Assembly (NCBI RefSeq): GCF_004349105.1
Contig: NZ_SMLB01000048.1
Span: 1-48,795 of the forward strand
Source: Jiangella aurantiaca
GTDB taxonomy: Bacteria; Actinomycetota; Actinomycetes; Jiangellales; Jiangellaceae
Direction: 5' to 3'
Length of the DNA stretch: 48,795 nucleotides
In this document: in pieces, positions 10,231-18,358 of the stretch
Position numbering within the stretch: position 1 is the first letter of the stretch
Layout of the letters: each line of letters begins with the position of its first letter
The notes under the pieces: model-generated
What the model was told of the DNA's origin: nothing
The model's input: only the letters and a program-made list of their open reading frames with translations
Database searches by the model: none
Made by a program: the position numbers and the translations under genes

Positions 10231-11160
10231 ATGAACATGCGGCACGGCAAGTATCCCTTCATCCTGGCCTTCCTGCTGCCGCCGGTCGGGATCTACGCGA
10301 TCTACATGCTGTCGCCGTATGTCCAGGCCATCTACATCTCGATGACGGACTGGAGCGGCCTCACGGCCGCCCAGACGTTCATCGGGTTCGACAACTACGT
10401 GGAGATGTGGAACGACGACCAGCTCCGCAAGGCGCTGTGGAACAACCTCATCCTGGTGCTGGTCGTCCCCGTCCTGACGCTGCTGCTCGGCCTGTTCTTC
10501 GCGTCGATGCTCAACGTCGGCGGCCGCAGCCGCGGGGGAGCGGTCACCGGCGTGCGCGGCTCGTCGATCTACAAGATCGTGTACTTCTTCCCCCAGGTGC
10601 TGTCCGTCGCGATCATCGGTATCGTCTTCAAGTACGTGTTCGCGCCGGAGAACGCGGGCGGAATCCTCAACCGGGTGTTCGGCGCCATCGGCCTGGACGG
10701 GCTGCAACGGCTGTGGCTGGCCGAGCCGAACTACCTGATCTGGATCATCGTCCTGGTCATGACGTGGTCGTTCGTCGGCTTCTACGTGGTGCTGTTCTCC
10801 GCGGCGATGCAGTCGATCCCGCGCGACATCTACGAGGCCGCGCTGCTCGACGGCTCCAGCCGGCTGACCACGTTCCGCAAGATCACCGTCCCGCTGGTCT
10901 GGGACACCGTGCAGGTCGGCTGGGTGTACATGGCGATCCAGGCCATGGACGGGTTCGCGACCGTGCACATCATGCTGGGCATCAACGGCGGCGTCGAGGG
11001 CGCCGGCGACGTGCTCGGCGTGGCGATGTACCGCGAGGCGTTCGCCGAGTCCGATTTCGGCTACGCCGCCGCCATCGGCGTCCTCACGCTGGTGCTGGCC
11101 CTGGCCGTCGCGATGGTGTTCATGCGCGGGCTGCGGCGCGAAAGGGTGGAGCTGGCATGA
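10231..11160 (+). CDS. ngcF: NgcF-like sugar ABC transporter permease
   Basis: A 309-residue inner-membrane subunit with about six transmembrane helices. The permease EAA loop is clear in the C-terminal half (YEAALLDGSSRLTTFRKITV), which contacts the ATPase. The first helix is FILAFLLPPVGIYAIYML. An ATG at 10231 is preferred, with AGGGG just before it; ATG 10237 is also possible. The gene lies directly after the binding-protein gene and overlaps the second permease by ATGA. No ATPase gene is present locally, as in Streptomyces ngc loci, where the shared ATPase MsiK energises several sugar importers. Confidence 0.9.
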   Translation: MNMRHGKYPFILAFLLPPVGIYAIYMLSPYVQAIYISMTDWSGLTAAQTFIGFDNYVEMWNDDQLRKALWNNLILVLVVPVLTLLLGLFFASMLNVGGRSRGGAVTGVRGSSIYKIVYFFPQVLSVAIIGIVFKYVFAPENAGGILNRVFGAIGLDGLQRLWLAEPNYLIWIIVLVMTWSFVGFYVVLFSAAMQSIPRDIYEAALLDGSSRLTTFRKITVPLVWDTVQVGWVYMAIQAMDGFATVHIMLGINGGVEGAGDVLGVAMYREAFAESDFGYAAAIGVLTLVLALAVAMVFMRGLRRERVELA

Positions 11161-12101
11161 CGACGACGCAGGCGCCTCCTCGCGTGTCCGGCGACGGTCC
11201 CGGCCGGGGCCGCCGCGGCAGACCGCACCGGCTGCCCGGCGTGGGGGCGGGCGAGAAGGCGATCGGCCTGATCAACGGCGGGTTCCTGGTGCTGTGGGGA
11301 CTCATCACGGCGCTGCCGCTGCTGTGGGCGATCCTGTCCTCGTTCAAGACCAACGGCGAGTTCCGCGTCGACCCGCTCGGCCTGCCGTCGGGCGTCCAGT
11401 GGGACAACTTCTCGAGGGCGTGGTCGGCGGCCAACATCGGCCAGTACTTCCTCAACAGCGTCATCGTCGTGTCGATGTCCGTGACGCTGACCATGCTGTT
11501 CGGCGCGATGGGCGCCTACGTCCTGGCGCGGTACGACTTCCCAGGCAACCGGTTCGTCTACTACCTGTTCGTCGGCGGCCTCATCCTGCCGCTGTTCCTG
11601 GCCCTGGTCCCGATGTTCTTCATCGTCCGCAACACCGGGAACCTGCCGGTGATCGGGCAGTTCCTCGGGCTGAACAGCTACGTCAGCCTGGCGCTGGTGT
11701 ACGTCGCGTTCTCGATGCCGTTCACGGTGTTCTTCCTGACCGCGTTCTTCCGGACGCTGCCCAACTCCATCGCCGAGGCCGGCATCATGGACGGCTGCTC
11801 GCACTTCTCGCTGTTCTGGAAGGTCATGCTGCCGATGGCCCGGCCCGGCATGATCAGCTTGGCGCTGTTCAACTTCCTGGGACACTGGAACCAGTACGTC
11901 CTGCCGCTGGTCATCATGCAGGACGGCGACAAACGCGTGCTGGCGCAGGGACTCGGGACGCTGGCCGCGAACACCGGCTTCCGCGCCGACTGGACGGCGT
12001 TGTTCGCCGGCCTCGTGATCGCGCTGCTGCCGGTGCTGATCGTCTACATCCTCTTCCAGAAGCAGGTGCAGGCCGGGTTGACGGCAGGCGTCCTGAAGTA
12101 G
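11157..12101 (+). CDS. ngcG: NgcG-like sugar ABC transporter permease
   Basis: A 314-residue permease, the partner of NgcF. About six transmembrane helices are visible, beginning with GGFLVLWGLITALPLLWAIL. The EAA loop is EAGIMDGCSHFSLFWKVMLP. The start codon overlaps the ngcF stop by 4 bp. The protein ends close to VLK, as is usual for MalG-type permeases. It is the last gene of the rpiR-SIS-ngcEFG operon. No convincing terminator hairpin was seen in the 105 bp before the MFS gene, which has its own promoter. Confidence 0.9.
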   Translation: MTTTQAPPRVSGDGPGRGRRGRPHRLPGVGAGEKAIGLINGGFLVLWGLITALPLLWAILSSFKTNGEFRVDPLGLPSGVQWDNFSRAWSAANIGQYFLNSVIVVSMSVTLTMLFGAMGAYVLARYDFPGNRFVYYLFVGGLILPLFLALVPMFFIVRNTGNLPVIGQFLGLNSYVSLALVYVAFSMPFTVFFLTAFFRTLPNSIAEAGIMDGCSHFSLFWKVMLPMARPGMISLALFNFLGHWNQYVLPLVIMQDGDKRVLAQGLGTLAANTGFRADWTALFAGLVIALLPVLIVYILFQKQVQAGLTAGVLK

Positions 12102-12168
12102 CCCGCGGCCGGCCGGAGCCGGGCGGTGACCGTTCGCCGTCGGCGGAACCGTGGGGGAGCAGCCGACC

Positions 12169-12199
12169 TTGACCTCAACCTTTGTTGAGGTATTTGACT
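12169..12199 (+). promoter_or_regulatory. SoxR/MerR-type promoter with an 18-bp dyad and probable leaderless start
   Basis: TTGACC (12169-12174) and TTGACT (12194-12199) are separated by exactly 19 bp, the over-long spacer typical of MerR-family activated promoters. Between and overlapping them lies CCTCAACCTTTGTTGAGG (12173-12190). Its CCTCAA/TTGAGG arms and 6-bp centre match the SoxR box of soxS. The expected transcription start falls at about 12206-12207, on the ATG of the exporter gene, and there is no Shine-Dalgarno sequence, so the mRNA is probably leaderless. No MerR gene is present in the window. Confidence 0.75.
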
Positions 12200-12206
12200 C
12201 GTCGGT

Positions 12207-13790
12207 ATGACGAACGAACCACGTACAGAGACCGATCATCCGCCGCCACTGGCCGGCGCCAAGGAATGGACCGCGCTGGCGGTGCTGAGCCTACCGGCGA
12301 TGCTGGTGATCATGGACCTGACGGTGCTGCACCTGGCCGTGCCGGAGCTGAGCGCCGAACTGGAGCCGTCGGCCTCGCAACTGCTCTGGATCACCGACAT
12401 CTATGGGTTCCTCATCGCCGGCTTCCTCATCACGATGGGATCGTTGGGCGACCGGATCGGACGGCGGAAGCTGCTGCTCCTCGGCGCGGCCGCGTTCGGG
12501 CTGGCGTCCGTCCTGTCCGCCTACGCGACCAGCGCGGAGATGCTGATCGCGGCACGGGCGCTGATGGGGATCGCCGGCGCGACGCTGATGCCGTCGACGT
12601 TGTCGCTGATCCGCAACATGTTCCATGACGACCGGCAGCGGACCAAGGCGATCTCGCTGTGGATGATGAGCTTCATGGTCGGCGGCTCCATCGGGCCGCT
12701 GGTCGGCGGGGCATTGCTGGAGGCCTTCTGGTGGGGCTCGGTCTTCCTGGTCGGGGTGCCGGTGATGCTGTTGCTGGTGGTCACCGGGCCGGTGTTGCTG
12801 CCCGAGTACCGCGACCCGGGTGCCGGCCGGCTCGACCTGCTCAGCGCCGTGCTGCTGCTGGCCGCCGTCCTGCCGGTGATCTACGGCATCAAGAAGCTCG
12901 CCGAGGACGGGTTCGGCTGGCTGCTGGTCGCCGCGATCGCCGCCGGGCTGGTGTTCGCCGCGCTGTTCGTGCGGCGGCAGCGGTCGCTGGACGACCCGCT
13001 CATCGACGTCGCGCTGTTCCGGAACCGGGCCTTCGGCACGACGCTCGGCGTCATGACGATGTCGACGTTCGCGATGATGGGCCTGAACCTGTTCCTCATG
13101 CAGTACCTGCAGCTCGTGCACGGCCTGTCGCCGTTCCGGGCGGGTCTGTGGGTGCTGCCGATGACCGGCGCGATGATGATCGGGATGATGTTCGCCCCGC
13201 TGCTGGCGGCGCGCTTCCGGCCCGGTTACGTCATCGCCGGCGGCATGCTGGTCAGCGCCGCCGGCATCGCGCTGATGGCGCAGGTCGGCGGGTCGTCCGG
13301 GTTCGGCGTGCTGATCGCCGGGACGTGCGTCATGGCGGCCGGGTTCACGCCGCCGTTCGCGCTGGGCACCGACCTCGTCATCAGCGCCGCGCCGCCGGAG
13401 AAGGCCGGCGCGGCGTCGGCGGCCTCGGAGACGGGCAACGAGTTCGGCGGCGCCCTCGGCCTGGCGATCCTCGGAAGTGTCGGTACCGCCGTCTACCGTT
13501 CGGGCATGAGCGATCTCCTACCCGCTGGTGTCGAGGGCGAGGCGGCCGAGGTGGCCGGTGACACCCTCGCCGGTGCGGCGGCGGTGGCCGCGGCGGTTCC
13601 CGACGGCGCCGGCGCGCCGCTGCTGGCGATGGCGCGCGACGCGTTCACCGACGGATTCCAGGTCACCGCCGTGGTCGCCGGGGTCATCGTGCTCGTCGGT
13701 GCCGTCCTGGCGGCGGTGCTGCTGCGGCGGGTGGGCCTAGCGCCGAGCACACCCACCGTGGAGTCCGCCGTGGAGGTCGCCGCGCCATGA
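12207..13790 (+). CDS. DHA2-family MFS multidrug exporter
   Basis: A 527-residue proton-driven exporter of the 14-helix DHA2 (QacA/EmrB-like) family. Motif D-like MDLTVLHLAVPELS is in the first helix, motif A GSLGDRIGRRKLLLLG follows helix 2, and an antiporter-type motif C region is visible near GGSIGPLVGGALLE. The length is typical of the family. The start ATG 12207 lacks a ribosome-binding site but sits at the predicted transcription start of the MerR-type promoter. It overlaps the following ABC exporter gene (ATGA). Substrates are probably cationic or redox-active drugs, inferred from the family and promoter type. Confidence 0.93.
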   Translation: MTNEPRTETDHPPPLAGAKEWTALAVLSLPAMLVIMDLTVLHLAVPELSAELEPSASQLLWITDIYGFLIAGFLITMGSLGDRIGRRKLLLLGAAAFGLASVLSAYATSAEMLIAARALMGIAGATLMPSTLSLIRNMFHDDRQRTKAISLWMMSFMVGGSIGPLVGGALLEAFWWGSVFLVGVPVMLLLVVTGPVLLPEYRDPGAGRLDLLSAVLLLAAVLPVIYGIKKLAEDGFGWLLVAAIAAGLVFAALFVRRQRSLDDPLIDVALFRNRAFGTTLGVMTMSTFAMMGLNLFLMQYLQLVHGLSPFRAGLWVLPMTGAMMIGMMFAPLLAARFRPGYVIAGGMLVSAAGIALMAQVGGSSGFGVLIAGTCVMAAGFTPPFALGTDLVISAAPPEKAGAASAASETGNEFGGALGLAILGSVGTAVYRSGMSDLLPAGVEGEAAEVAGDTLAGAAAVAAAVPDGAGAPLLAMARDAFTDGFQVTAVVAGVIVLVGAVLAAVLLRRVGLAPSTPTVESAVEVAAP

Positions 13791-15718
13791 GCATGGAAGT
13801 CACCGCGTGGAACGCCCTCTACAACGCGATGCACGCGCAGCAGGACACCCGGCCGTTCTCGCGTGCGACGCTGCGGCGCATCTTCGGCTTCGCCCGGCCG
13901 CACCGCCGGTACCTGGTCGCGTTCGTGCTGCTGAGCGTCGTGACGGCGGTCCTCGCGGTGGCCACGCCGGTGCTGGCCGGACGGGTCGTCGACGCCATCA
14001 TGGACGGCTCGTCGCAGCGGTACGTCGTCGGGCTGGCCGTGGTCATCGCCGTCATCGCCGTCGCCGAGGCCGGCGTCGGCCTGGTGCAGCGCTGGCTGTC
14101 GGCCAGCATCGGCGAGGGCCTCATCCTCGACCTGCGCCAGGCCGTCTTCGACCACGTGCAGAAGATGCCGGTCGCGTTCTTCACCCGTACGCGCACGGGC
14201 GCGCTGGTCAGCCGGCTCAACAACGACGTCATCGGCGCGCAGCGGGCGTTCAGCGACCTGCTGTCCGGCGTCGTCAGCAACGTCGTCATGCTGGTGCTCG
14301 CGCTCGTGGTCATGCTCGGCATCTCCTGGCAGATCACACTCCTCTCGTTGGTGCTGCTGCCGGTGTTCGTGCTGCCGGCGCGGCGCATGGGCGGCAAACT
14401 GGCGCGGCTCGAGCGCGAGGCGGCCAACCACAACGCCGTCATGGGCACGCAGATGACGGAGCGGTTCTCCGCGCCCGGCGCCACGCTGGTGAAGCTGTTC
14501 AGCCGGCCCGAGCGCGAGTCCGCCGAGTTCGCCGTCCGTGCCCGCCGGGTCCGCGACATCGGGTTGCGCACCGCCATGGTGCAGTGGCTGTTCGTCACGG
14601 CGCTGACGCTGGTCGGCGCGCTGGCGCTGGCCCTGGTGTACGGGCTGGGCGGGTTCTACGCGCTGCGCGACCAGCTCGACGCCGGCGCCGTCGTGTCGAT
14701 GGCACTGCTGCTGACCCGGCTGTACGCACCGCTGACCGCGCTGGCCAGCGCCCGAGTCGAGGTGATGAGCGCGCTGGTCAGCTTCGCCCGGGTGTTCGAG
14801 GTGCTCGACCTGACGCCGCTCGTCCAGGAGAAGCCGGGCGCGCGTGCGGTCCCCGACGGCCCGGTGTCCGTCGAGTTCGACGACGTGCACTTCAGCTACC
14901 CGGCGGCCGACAAGGTGTCGCTGGCGTCGCTGGAGGAGGTCGCCATGCTCGACACCCGCGGCGGCGACGAGGTGCTGCACGGCGTCTCGTTCACCGCCGC
15001 GCCGGGTGAGATGGTCGCGCTGGTCGGGTCGTCCGGCGCCGGCAAGTCGACCATCGCCCAGCTGCTGCCCCGCCTCTACGACGTCGACTCCGGCGCGGTC
15101 CGCCTGGGCGATGTCGACGTCCGCGACCTCACGACGGCGTCGATGCGCGCGACGCTGGGCATGGTGACGCAGGACGGCCACCTGTTCCACGAGTCGATCC
15201 GCGAGAACCTGCGGATCGCCCGGCCCGAGGCCACCGACGACGAGCTGTGGGACGTGCTGCGGCGGGCCCGGCTGGATGCCCTGGTGGCAGCGCTGCCCGA
15301 CGGTCTCGACACGGTCGTGGGGGAGCGCGGGTACCGGCTGTCCGGCGGCGAACGGCAGCGGCTGACCATCGCGCGTCTTCTGCTGGCCCGGCCGCGCGTG
15401 GTGATCCTCGACGAGGCGACGGCGCATCTCGACTCCACCTCGGAGGCGGCGGTGCAGGAGGCGCTCGGCGAGGCGTTGGAAGGCCGGACGGCGGTGGTCA
15501 TCGCGCACCGGCTGTCGACCATCCGGTCTGCCGACCAGATCCTCGTCATCGAGTCCGGCCGTGTCGTCGAGCGGGGCACCCATCCGGAACTGCTGGCCGC
15601 CGGCGGCCGCTATGCGCAGCTCTACCGCACCCAGTTCGACCAGCCCGCCGCCGACGGGCAGCCGGCCAGCCGACCCGCCGCCGATGCGGCTCCGGCCGGC
15701 GAGGTGGTGCCGGGCTGA
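13787..15718 (+). CDS. ABC exporter, fused membrane and ATPase domains
   Basis: A 643-residue half-transporter that would act as a dimer. Residues about 45-335 are the six-helix exporter domain and about 360-605 the nucleotide-binding domain. Visible motifs are Walker A GSSGAGKST (about 414-422), signature LSGGERQR, Walker B VVILDEATAHLD and the H-loop IAHRLSTI. An insertion between FSYPAADK and VLHGVSF lengthens the A-loop region slightly. The C-terminal tail is rich in Ala and Pro. It is co-expressed with the MFS exporter through a 4-bp start-stop overlap, giving two exporters under one inducible promoter. The substrate is not determinable. Confidence 0.93.
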   Translation: MSMEVTAWNALYNAMHAQQDTRPFSRATLRRIFGFARPHRRYLVAFVLLSVVTAVLAVATPVLAGRVVDAIMDGSSQRYVVGLAVVIAVIAVAEAGVGLVQRWLSASIGEGLILDLRQAVFDHVQKMPVAFFTRTRTGALVSRLNNDVIGAQRAFSDLLSGVVSNVVMLVLALVVMLGISWQITLLSLVLLPVFVLPARRMGGKLARLEREAANHNAVMGTQMTERFSAPGATLVKLFSRPERESAEFAVRARRVRDIGLRTAMVQWLFVTALTLVGALALALVYGLGGFYALRDQLDAGAVVSMALLLTRLYAPLTALASARVEVMSALVSFARVFEVLDLTPLVQEKPGARAVPDGPVSVEFDDVHFSYPAADKVSLASLEEVAMLDTRGGDEVLHGVSFTAAPGEMVALVGSSGAGKSTIAQLLPRLYDVDSGAVRLGDVDVRDLTTASMRATLGMVTQDGHLFHESIRENLRIARPEATDDELWDVLRRARLDALVAALPDGLDTVVGERGYRLSGGERQRLTIARLLLARPRVVILDEATAHLDSTSEAAVQEALGEALEGRTAVVIAHRLSTIRSADQILVIESGRVVERGTHPELLAAGGRYAQLYRTQFDQPAADGQPASRPAADAAPAGEVVPG

Positions 15719-15755
15719 GCCGCGCCTCGATGGCGACCAGCGATGACACCGCGAC

Positions 15756-15816
15756 GTTGATCATGGAGAAGCGCCCTTTTCGAGCGCCTCGAAAGGGGGA
15801 GTTCTCCGTGATCAAC
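15756..15816. terminator. 61-bp near-perfect palindrome between convergent genes
   Basis: Two 28-base arms (15756-15783 and 15789-15816) flank a 5-base loop GCGCC. Twenty-five of 28 positions pair, counting two G-T wobbles; the only interruption is a 3x3 internal loop. The outer arm begins GTTGATCA and the right arm ends TGATCAAC. It sits between the ABC exporter stop (15718) and the convergent SRPBCC stop (15878). A bidirectional terminator is the simplest reading, but there is no U tract, and a palindromic intergenic repeat family is also possible. Confidence 0.6.
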
Positions 15817-15877
15817 AAGGATTCAGTGTGCTGGGCGACACCAGCGATCGCCGATGGTCAGCGGGAAGGGTACGTGC

Positions 15878-16663
15878 TCAGCCGCGCAGGTCGCGGGCGA
15901 GCTCGGCCACTGTGGCGCGCCAGGCGGCCGCGACCGCATCGGCAGAACCGGCGGCCGCCGGAGCCGACTCGGTGAGCACCAGGCGCGCGCCGTGGCCGGT
16001 GCCCTCGCCCACCTCCCAGCGCACCAGCCCGCCACCGGGCGTGGAGTAGGCGAGCAGTTTCGGCTCATCGCGCTCCAGCAGATGGTCCGCGGGCGGGTCG
16101 GCGAGCCGCTCGATGACTGGCCACGCGACCTCGGCCGGGGCGGTGAGCTGCCGCTCGAACCGCACCCGCCACCCGTCCGGGCCGGCCGAGACGACGCCGG
16201 CGTCGAGGCCGAACTGCTCGACGTAGGCGTCGTGCTGCTCAGCGGACGGGGAGGCGGCCGTGACGGGTGCCCCGTCGAGGACCTGCTCGAGGCCCACGAA
16301 GCACTGCGCCCAGCCAGAGGCGAAGCTGGCGGCGCCGTAGCGGTCGGTGAAGGTGTGCGCGAACTCCAGCCGGCAGCCGTCGCCGTCGTCGTGGAGCTCG
16401 AAGCGCAGGTGGTCGTCGCCCCAGGTGAAGGCCAGGACGCGGCCCGGCTCGGCCTCGGTGACGCGGCCGTCGAACCGCTCGCCGTCCATGTCGAAGCGGA
16501 CGTCGCTGCCGACGACCGGGTCGAACTCGGCGCGGGAGGGGAACCACTGGCTCAGGTGCTCCGGCTCGGTGATGGCCGCCCAGACGCGGGCACGCGGGTG
16601 CCGAAACCGGCGCTCCATGCGCAGTACCGTGCGGTCGCCGTCGGTGTGCAGGCTCTCGGTCAT
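15878..16663 (-). CDS. SRPBCC (AHSA1-like) protein with a second degenerate half
   Basis: A 261-residue cytoplasmic protein. Residues about 10-150 are an Aha1/START-type SRPBCC domain (RRFRHPRARVWAAITEPEHL, then GRVLAFTWGDDHLRFEL). The remaining 110 residues repeat the opening strand pattern (RFERQLTAPAEVAWPVIERL), suggesting a second, divergent SRPBCC half. SRPBCC folds bind hydrophobic ligands. The start overlaps the stop of the preceding SRPBCC gene (ATGA), so it is the third gene of an arsR-led operon. The ligand is unknown. The usual single-domain length is about 150 residues, so this one is unusually long. Confidence 0.85.
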   Translation of the reverse strand: MTESLHTDGDRTVLRMERRFRHPRARVWAAITEPEHLSQWFPSRAEFDPVVGSDVRFDMDGERFDGRVTEAEPGRVLAFTWGDDHLRFELHDDGDGCRLEFAHTFTDRYGAASFASGWAQCFVGLEQVLDGAPVTAASPSAEQHDAYVEQFGLDAGVVSAGPDGWRVRFERQLTAPAEVAWPVIERLADPPADHLLERDEPKLLAYSTPGGGLVRWEVGEGTGHGARLVLTESAPAAAGSADAVAAAWRATVAELARDLRG

Positions 16664-17163
16664 GACTGCTCCTCGTACTGTTTCTGCAGGTCAGCGGCGC
16701 GTTGCCAGATGTCCCAGTCGACCGCCCGGCCGGAGAGCGCCGCCTCGAGCAGCTCCAGCCCGGCGTGCCAGCCGCCCGCCACGGCCGGCCCGGCGCCGTC
16801 GTCGCCGATGGTGTTGCGGAAGACCAGGCGGCAGCCGTCGCCGTCGGGCGTCAGCTCCCAGCGCAGCGTCTCGGTGCCCCAGGTGTACTCGAGCAGGCGG
16901 GGCGGGTCGGCCACGATCATGCGGCCGGCGACGGGCTCCGGCGTCACGCCGAAGCGCTCGCGCTGCTCGTCCGTCGGGTGGAAGTAGAGCGTCGCGCCCG
17001 GTGCGAGATCGAGTTCCACGACGGCGGGGAAGCGCCAGGCGCGCAGCTCGGCGGGGTCGGTGAGCGCCTGCCACAGCTTGGCCGGCGAGTGGGCGAACCG
17101 GCGCTCGAACCGGATCTCGACCCGCCCGTCGACGGTGCGGCGCACGGTGCCCGGCGCCGTCAC
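16660..17163 (-). CDS. SRPBCC (AHSA1-like) domain protein
   Basis: A 167-residue single-domain SRPBCC protein: IRFERRFAHSPAKLWQALTD at the N terminus and RLLEYTWGTETLRWELTPDG in the middle are the usual first strand/helix and central-sheet segments. The frame is open further upstream, but GTG 17163 is chosen because it overlaps the arsR stop by 4 bp (GTGA) and has GGAGG just before it within the arsR 3' end. It is translationally coupled on both sides. ArsR plus SRPBCC pairs are common in actinomycetes, and the function is generally unproven. Confidence 0.87.
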   Translation of the reverse strand: MTAPGTVRRTVDGRVEIRFERRFAHSPAKLWQALTDPAELRAWRFPAVVELDLAPGATLYFHPTDEQRERFGVTPEPVAGRMIVADPPRLLEYTWGTETLRWELTPDGDGCRLVFRNTIGDDGAGPAVAGGWHAGLELLEAALSGRAVDWDIWQRAADLQKQYEEQS

Positions 17164-17471
17164 TCGTCCTCCATGGAGTCGAGGTGGCGCTCGAGCGCGT
17201 CGAAGCGATCGGCCCACATCCAGCGGTACGGCGTCAGCCACGCGTCGATCTCGGCGAGCGGCTCGGGCCGCAGCTCGTACCAGCGGCGCTGGGCCTCCGG
17301 GCGGACGGTGACCAGCCCGGCCTCGCGCAGCACCCGCAGGTGCTTCGACGTGCCGGGCTGGGAGAGGCCGACGGCCTCGGTGAGCTCACCGACCAGCCGG
17401 GGGCGCTCACGGAGCAGGTCCAGGATGCGCCGCCGGGCCGGGTCGGCGAGCACAGCGAACGGTTCGGGCAT
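17160..17471 (-). CDS. ArsR-family winged-helix regulator
   Basis: A 103-residue regulator with the compact ArsR/SmtB fold: FAVLADPARRRILDLLRE, then the recognition helix LSQPGTSKHLRVLREAGLV and wing RRWYELRP. No metal-binding cysteine motif is visible, so it belongs to the non-metal branch that travels with SRPBCC genes. It is first in an operon of three overlapping genes. A near-palindromic AT-rich site lies about 20 bp upstream of the start and is probably its own operator. Confidence 0.92.
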   Translation of the reverse strand: MPEPFAVLADPARRRILDLLRERPRLVGELTEAVGLSQPGTSKHLRVLREAGLVTVRPEAQRRWYELRPEPLAEIDAWLTPYRWMWADRFDALERHLDSMEDE

Positions 17472-17491
17472 GCGCCCGACAATACCCGCTT

Positions 17492-17503
17492 AGCTATATA
17501 ACT
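17492..17503. promoter_or_regulatory. candidate ArsR operator
   Basis: AGCTATATAACT is a 12-bp palindrome with one mismatched pair, in an AT-rich patch unusual for this DNA. It overlaps the expected -10 region (TATATA) of the arsR operon, whose start codon is at 17471. Autorepression is inferred from position. Confidence 0.45.
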
Positions 17504-17523
17504 GCAACAGCATGTACAGCGCC

Positions 17524-17997
17524 TCAGCGGAGCTGGCCGCGGATGGCGCCGGCCGGGAACGGCGTGTTGTGCACGTTGACGTAGTAGTTGCCGGGGTTCG
17601 CCACGAGAGCTGCCAGCTCGCTCTCGGTCAGCGTCGCGGTCGTGTTCTGGTCGTCGGGGACTGCGGTGATGCAGCCATGGCTGACGGGGTCGGGCGTCTC
17701 GAGGCCGACGACGATCGGGCCGGGGTCGGTGGGCGGGGCGATGTGGATGTGCGCCGCCGTGGCCGGCTCGATGCCGACCGCGACGAGGGTGTAGCAGAGT
17801 GTGTCGCCCCTGACGACGGCGGCGAACGCGCCGCGGCCGTCAGGGTCGCCGGGTCCGGGCCGCTCAGCGGCGCCGGTCAGCACGGTGTGCAGAGTGGTGA
17901 CGTCGGCGCCGCTGGACGAGGCGGGTACGGCGCCCGCGACGAGTGCGGCTCCGGCGGCGGTCACCAGGGCCGCGGAACGGACGAGCCAGGTGCGCAT
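17524..17997 (-). CDS. secreted CHRD-domain protein
   Basis: A 157-residue exported protein. Residues 1-31 form a signal peptide (MRTWLVRSAALVTAAGAALV, cleavage after the Ala/Ser-rich stretch). The rest is a CHRD domain: LHTVLTGAAERPGPGDPDG, CYTLVAVGIEPATAAHIH and YYVNVHNTPFPAGAIRGQL are the family hallmarks. CHRD folds are extracellular; their biochemical role in bacteria is unclear. The frame is open further upstream, but ATG 17997 is chosen for its AAGGAG at six bases and because the signal peptide begins there. Two cysteines could form one disulfide. A TATAAC -10-like element lies at 18052-18057 on this strand. Confidence 0.88.
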   Translation of the reverse strand: MRTWLVRSAALVTAAGAALVAGAVPASSSGADVTTLHTVLTGAAERPGPGDPDGRGAFAAVVRGDTLCYTLVAVGIEPATAAHIHIAPPTDPGPIVVGLETPDPVSHGCITAVPDDQNTTATLTESELAALVANPGNYYVNVHNTPFPAGAIRGQLR

Positions 17998-18358
17998 GAT
18001 GCTCTCCTTCGGGACCAGGCGTGGTGGGGCGGCCCGGGCGGACCACCCGTGGTTATACGGTGGCGGCCGCCGGAGGGATTCCGCCGGACGCGAAATTCCT
18101 GGGCGGGCATCGTCCGTTCGGTCAGCCCACGACACGCCGAACGGACGAAATTTGCGTTCCAGAGCCGCCACCGGGCGTTCGACCAGGGGAAACGCGGCGT
18201 GGCGCGGCTCGTTCGCGTTGCGGCCCCGGCATAGTCGGGAGATCATCGAGTAGGCAGGGTTTTCCTCTTCCGGCCGGTTCCGGCCGGGGAGTCTTGGGCG
18301 AGCTCAGGTACCGACGGATCGTTGCCAGGGACGGGCAGCGAGGAGCAGGAGGATCACG
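17998..18358. other. 361-bp intergenic region between the CHRD gene and a small ORF
   Basis: It holds a probable promoter for the CHRD gene on the minus strand (TATAAC, 18052-18057), a 12-bp inverted repeat with a 15-base loop (18110-18148), and a second compact palindrome of two CCGGCCGG arms around TT (18270-18287). The segment 18290-18346 shows no clear coding frame and leads to the AGGAGG of the 56-residue ORF. It could be a long structured leader for that ORF. Confidence 0.5.
18110..18148. repeat. 12-bp perfect inverted repeat with 15-base loop
   Basis: Arms TCGTCCGTTCGG (18110-18121) and CCGAACGGACGA (18137-18148) pair perfectly. The architecture resembles the longer hairpin at 18588-18632 (15-bp stem, 15-base loop), and the two flank the 56-residue ORF. 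It may be a terminator, an operator, or part of a structured leader. Confidence 0.5.
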
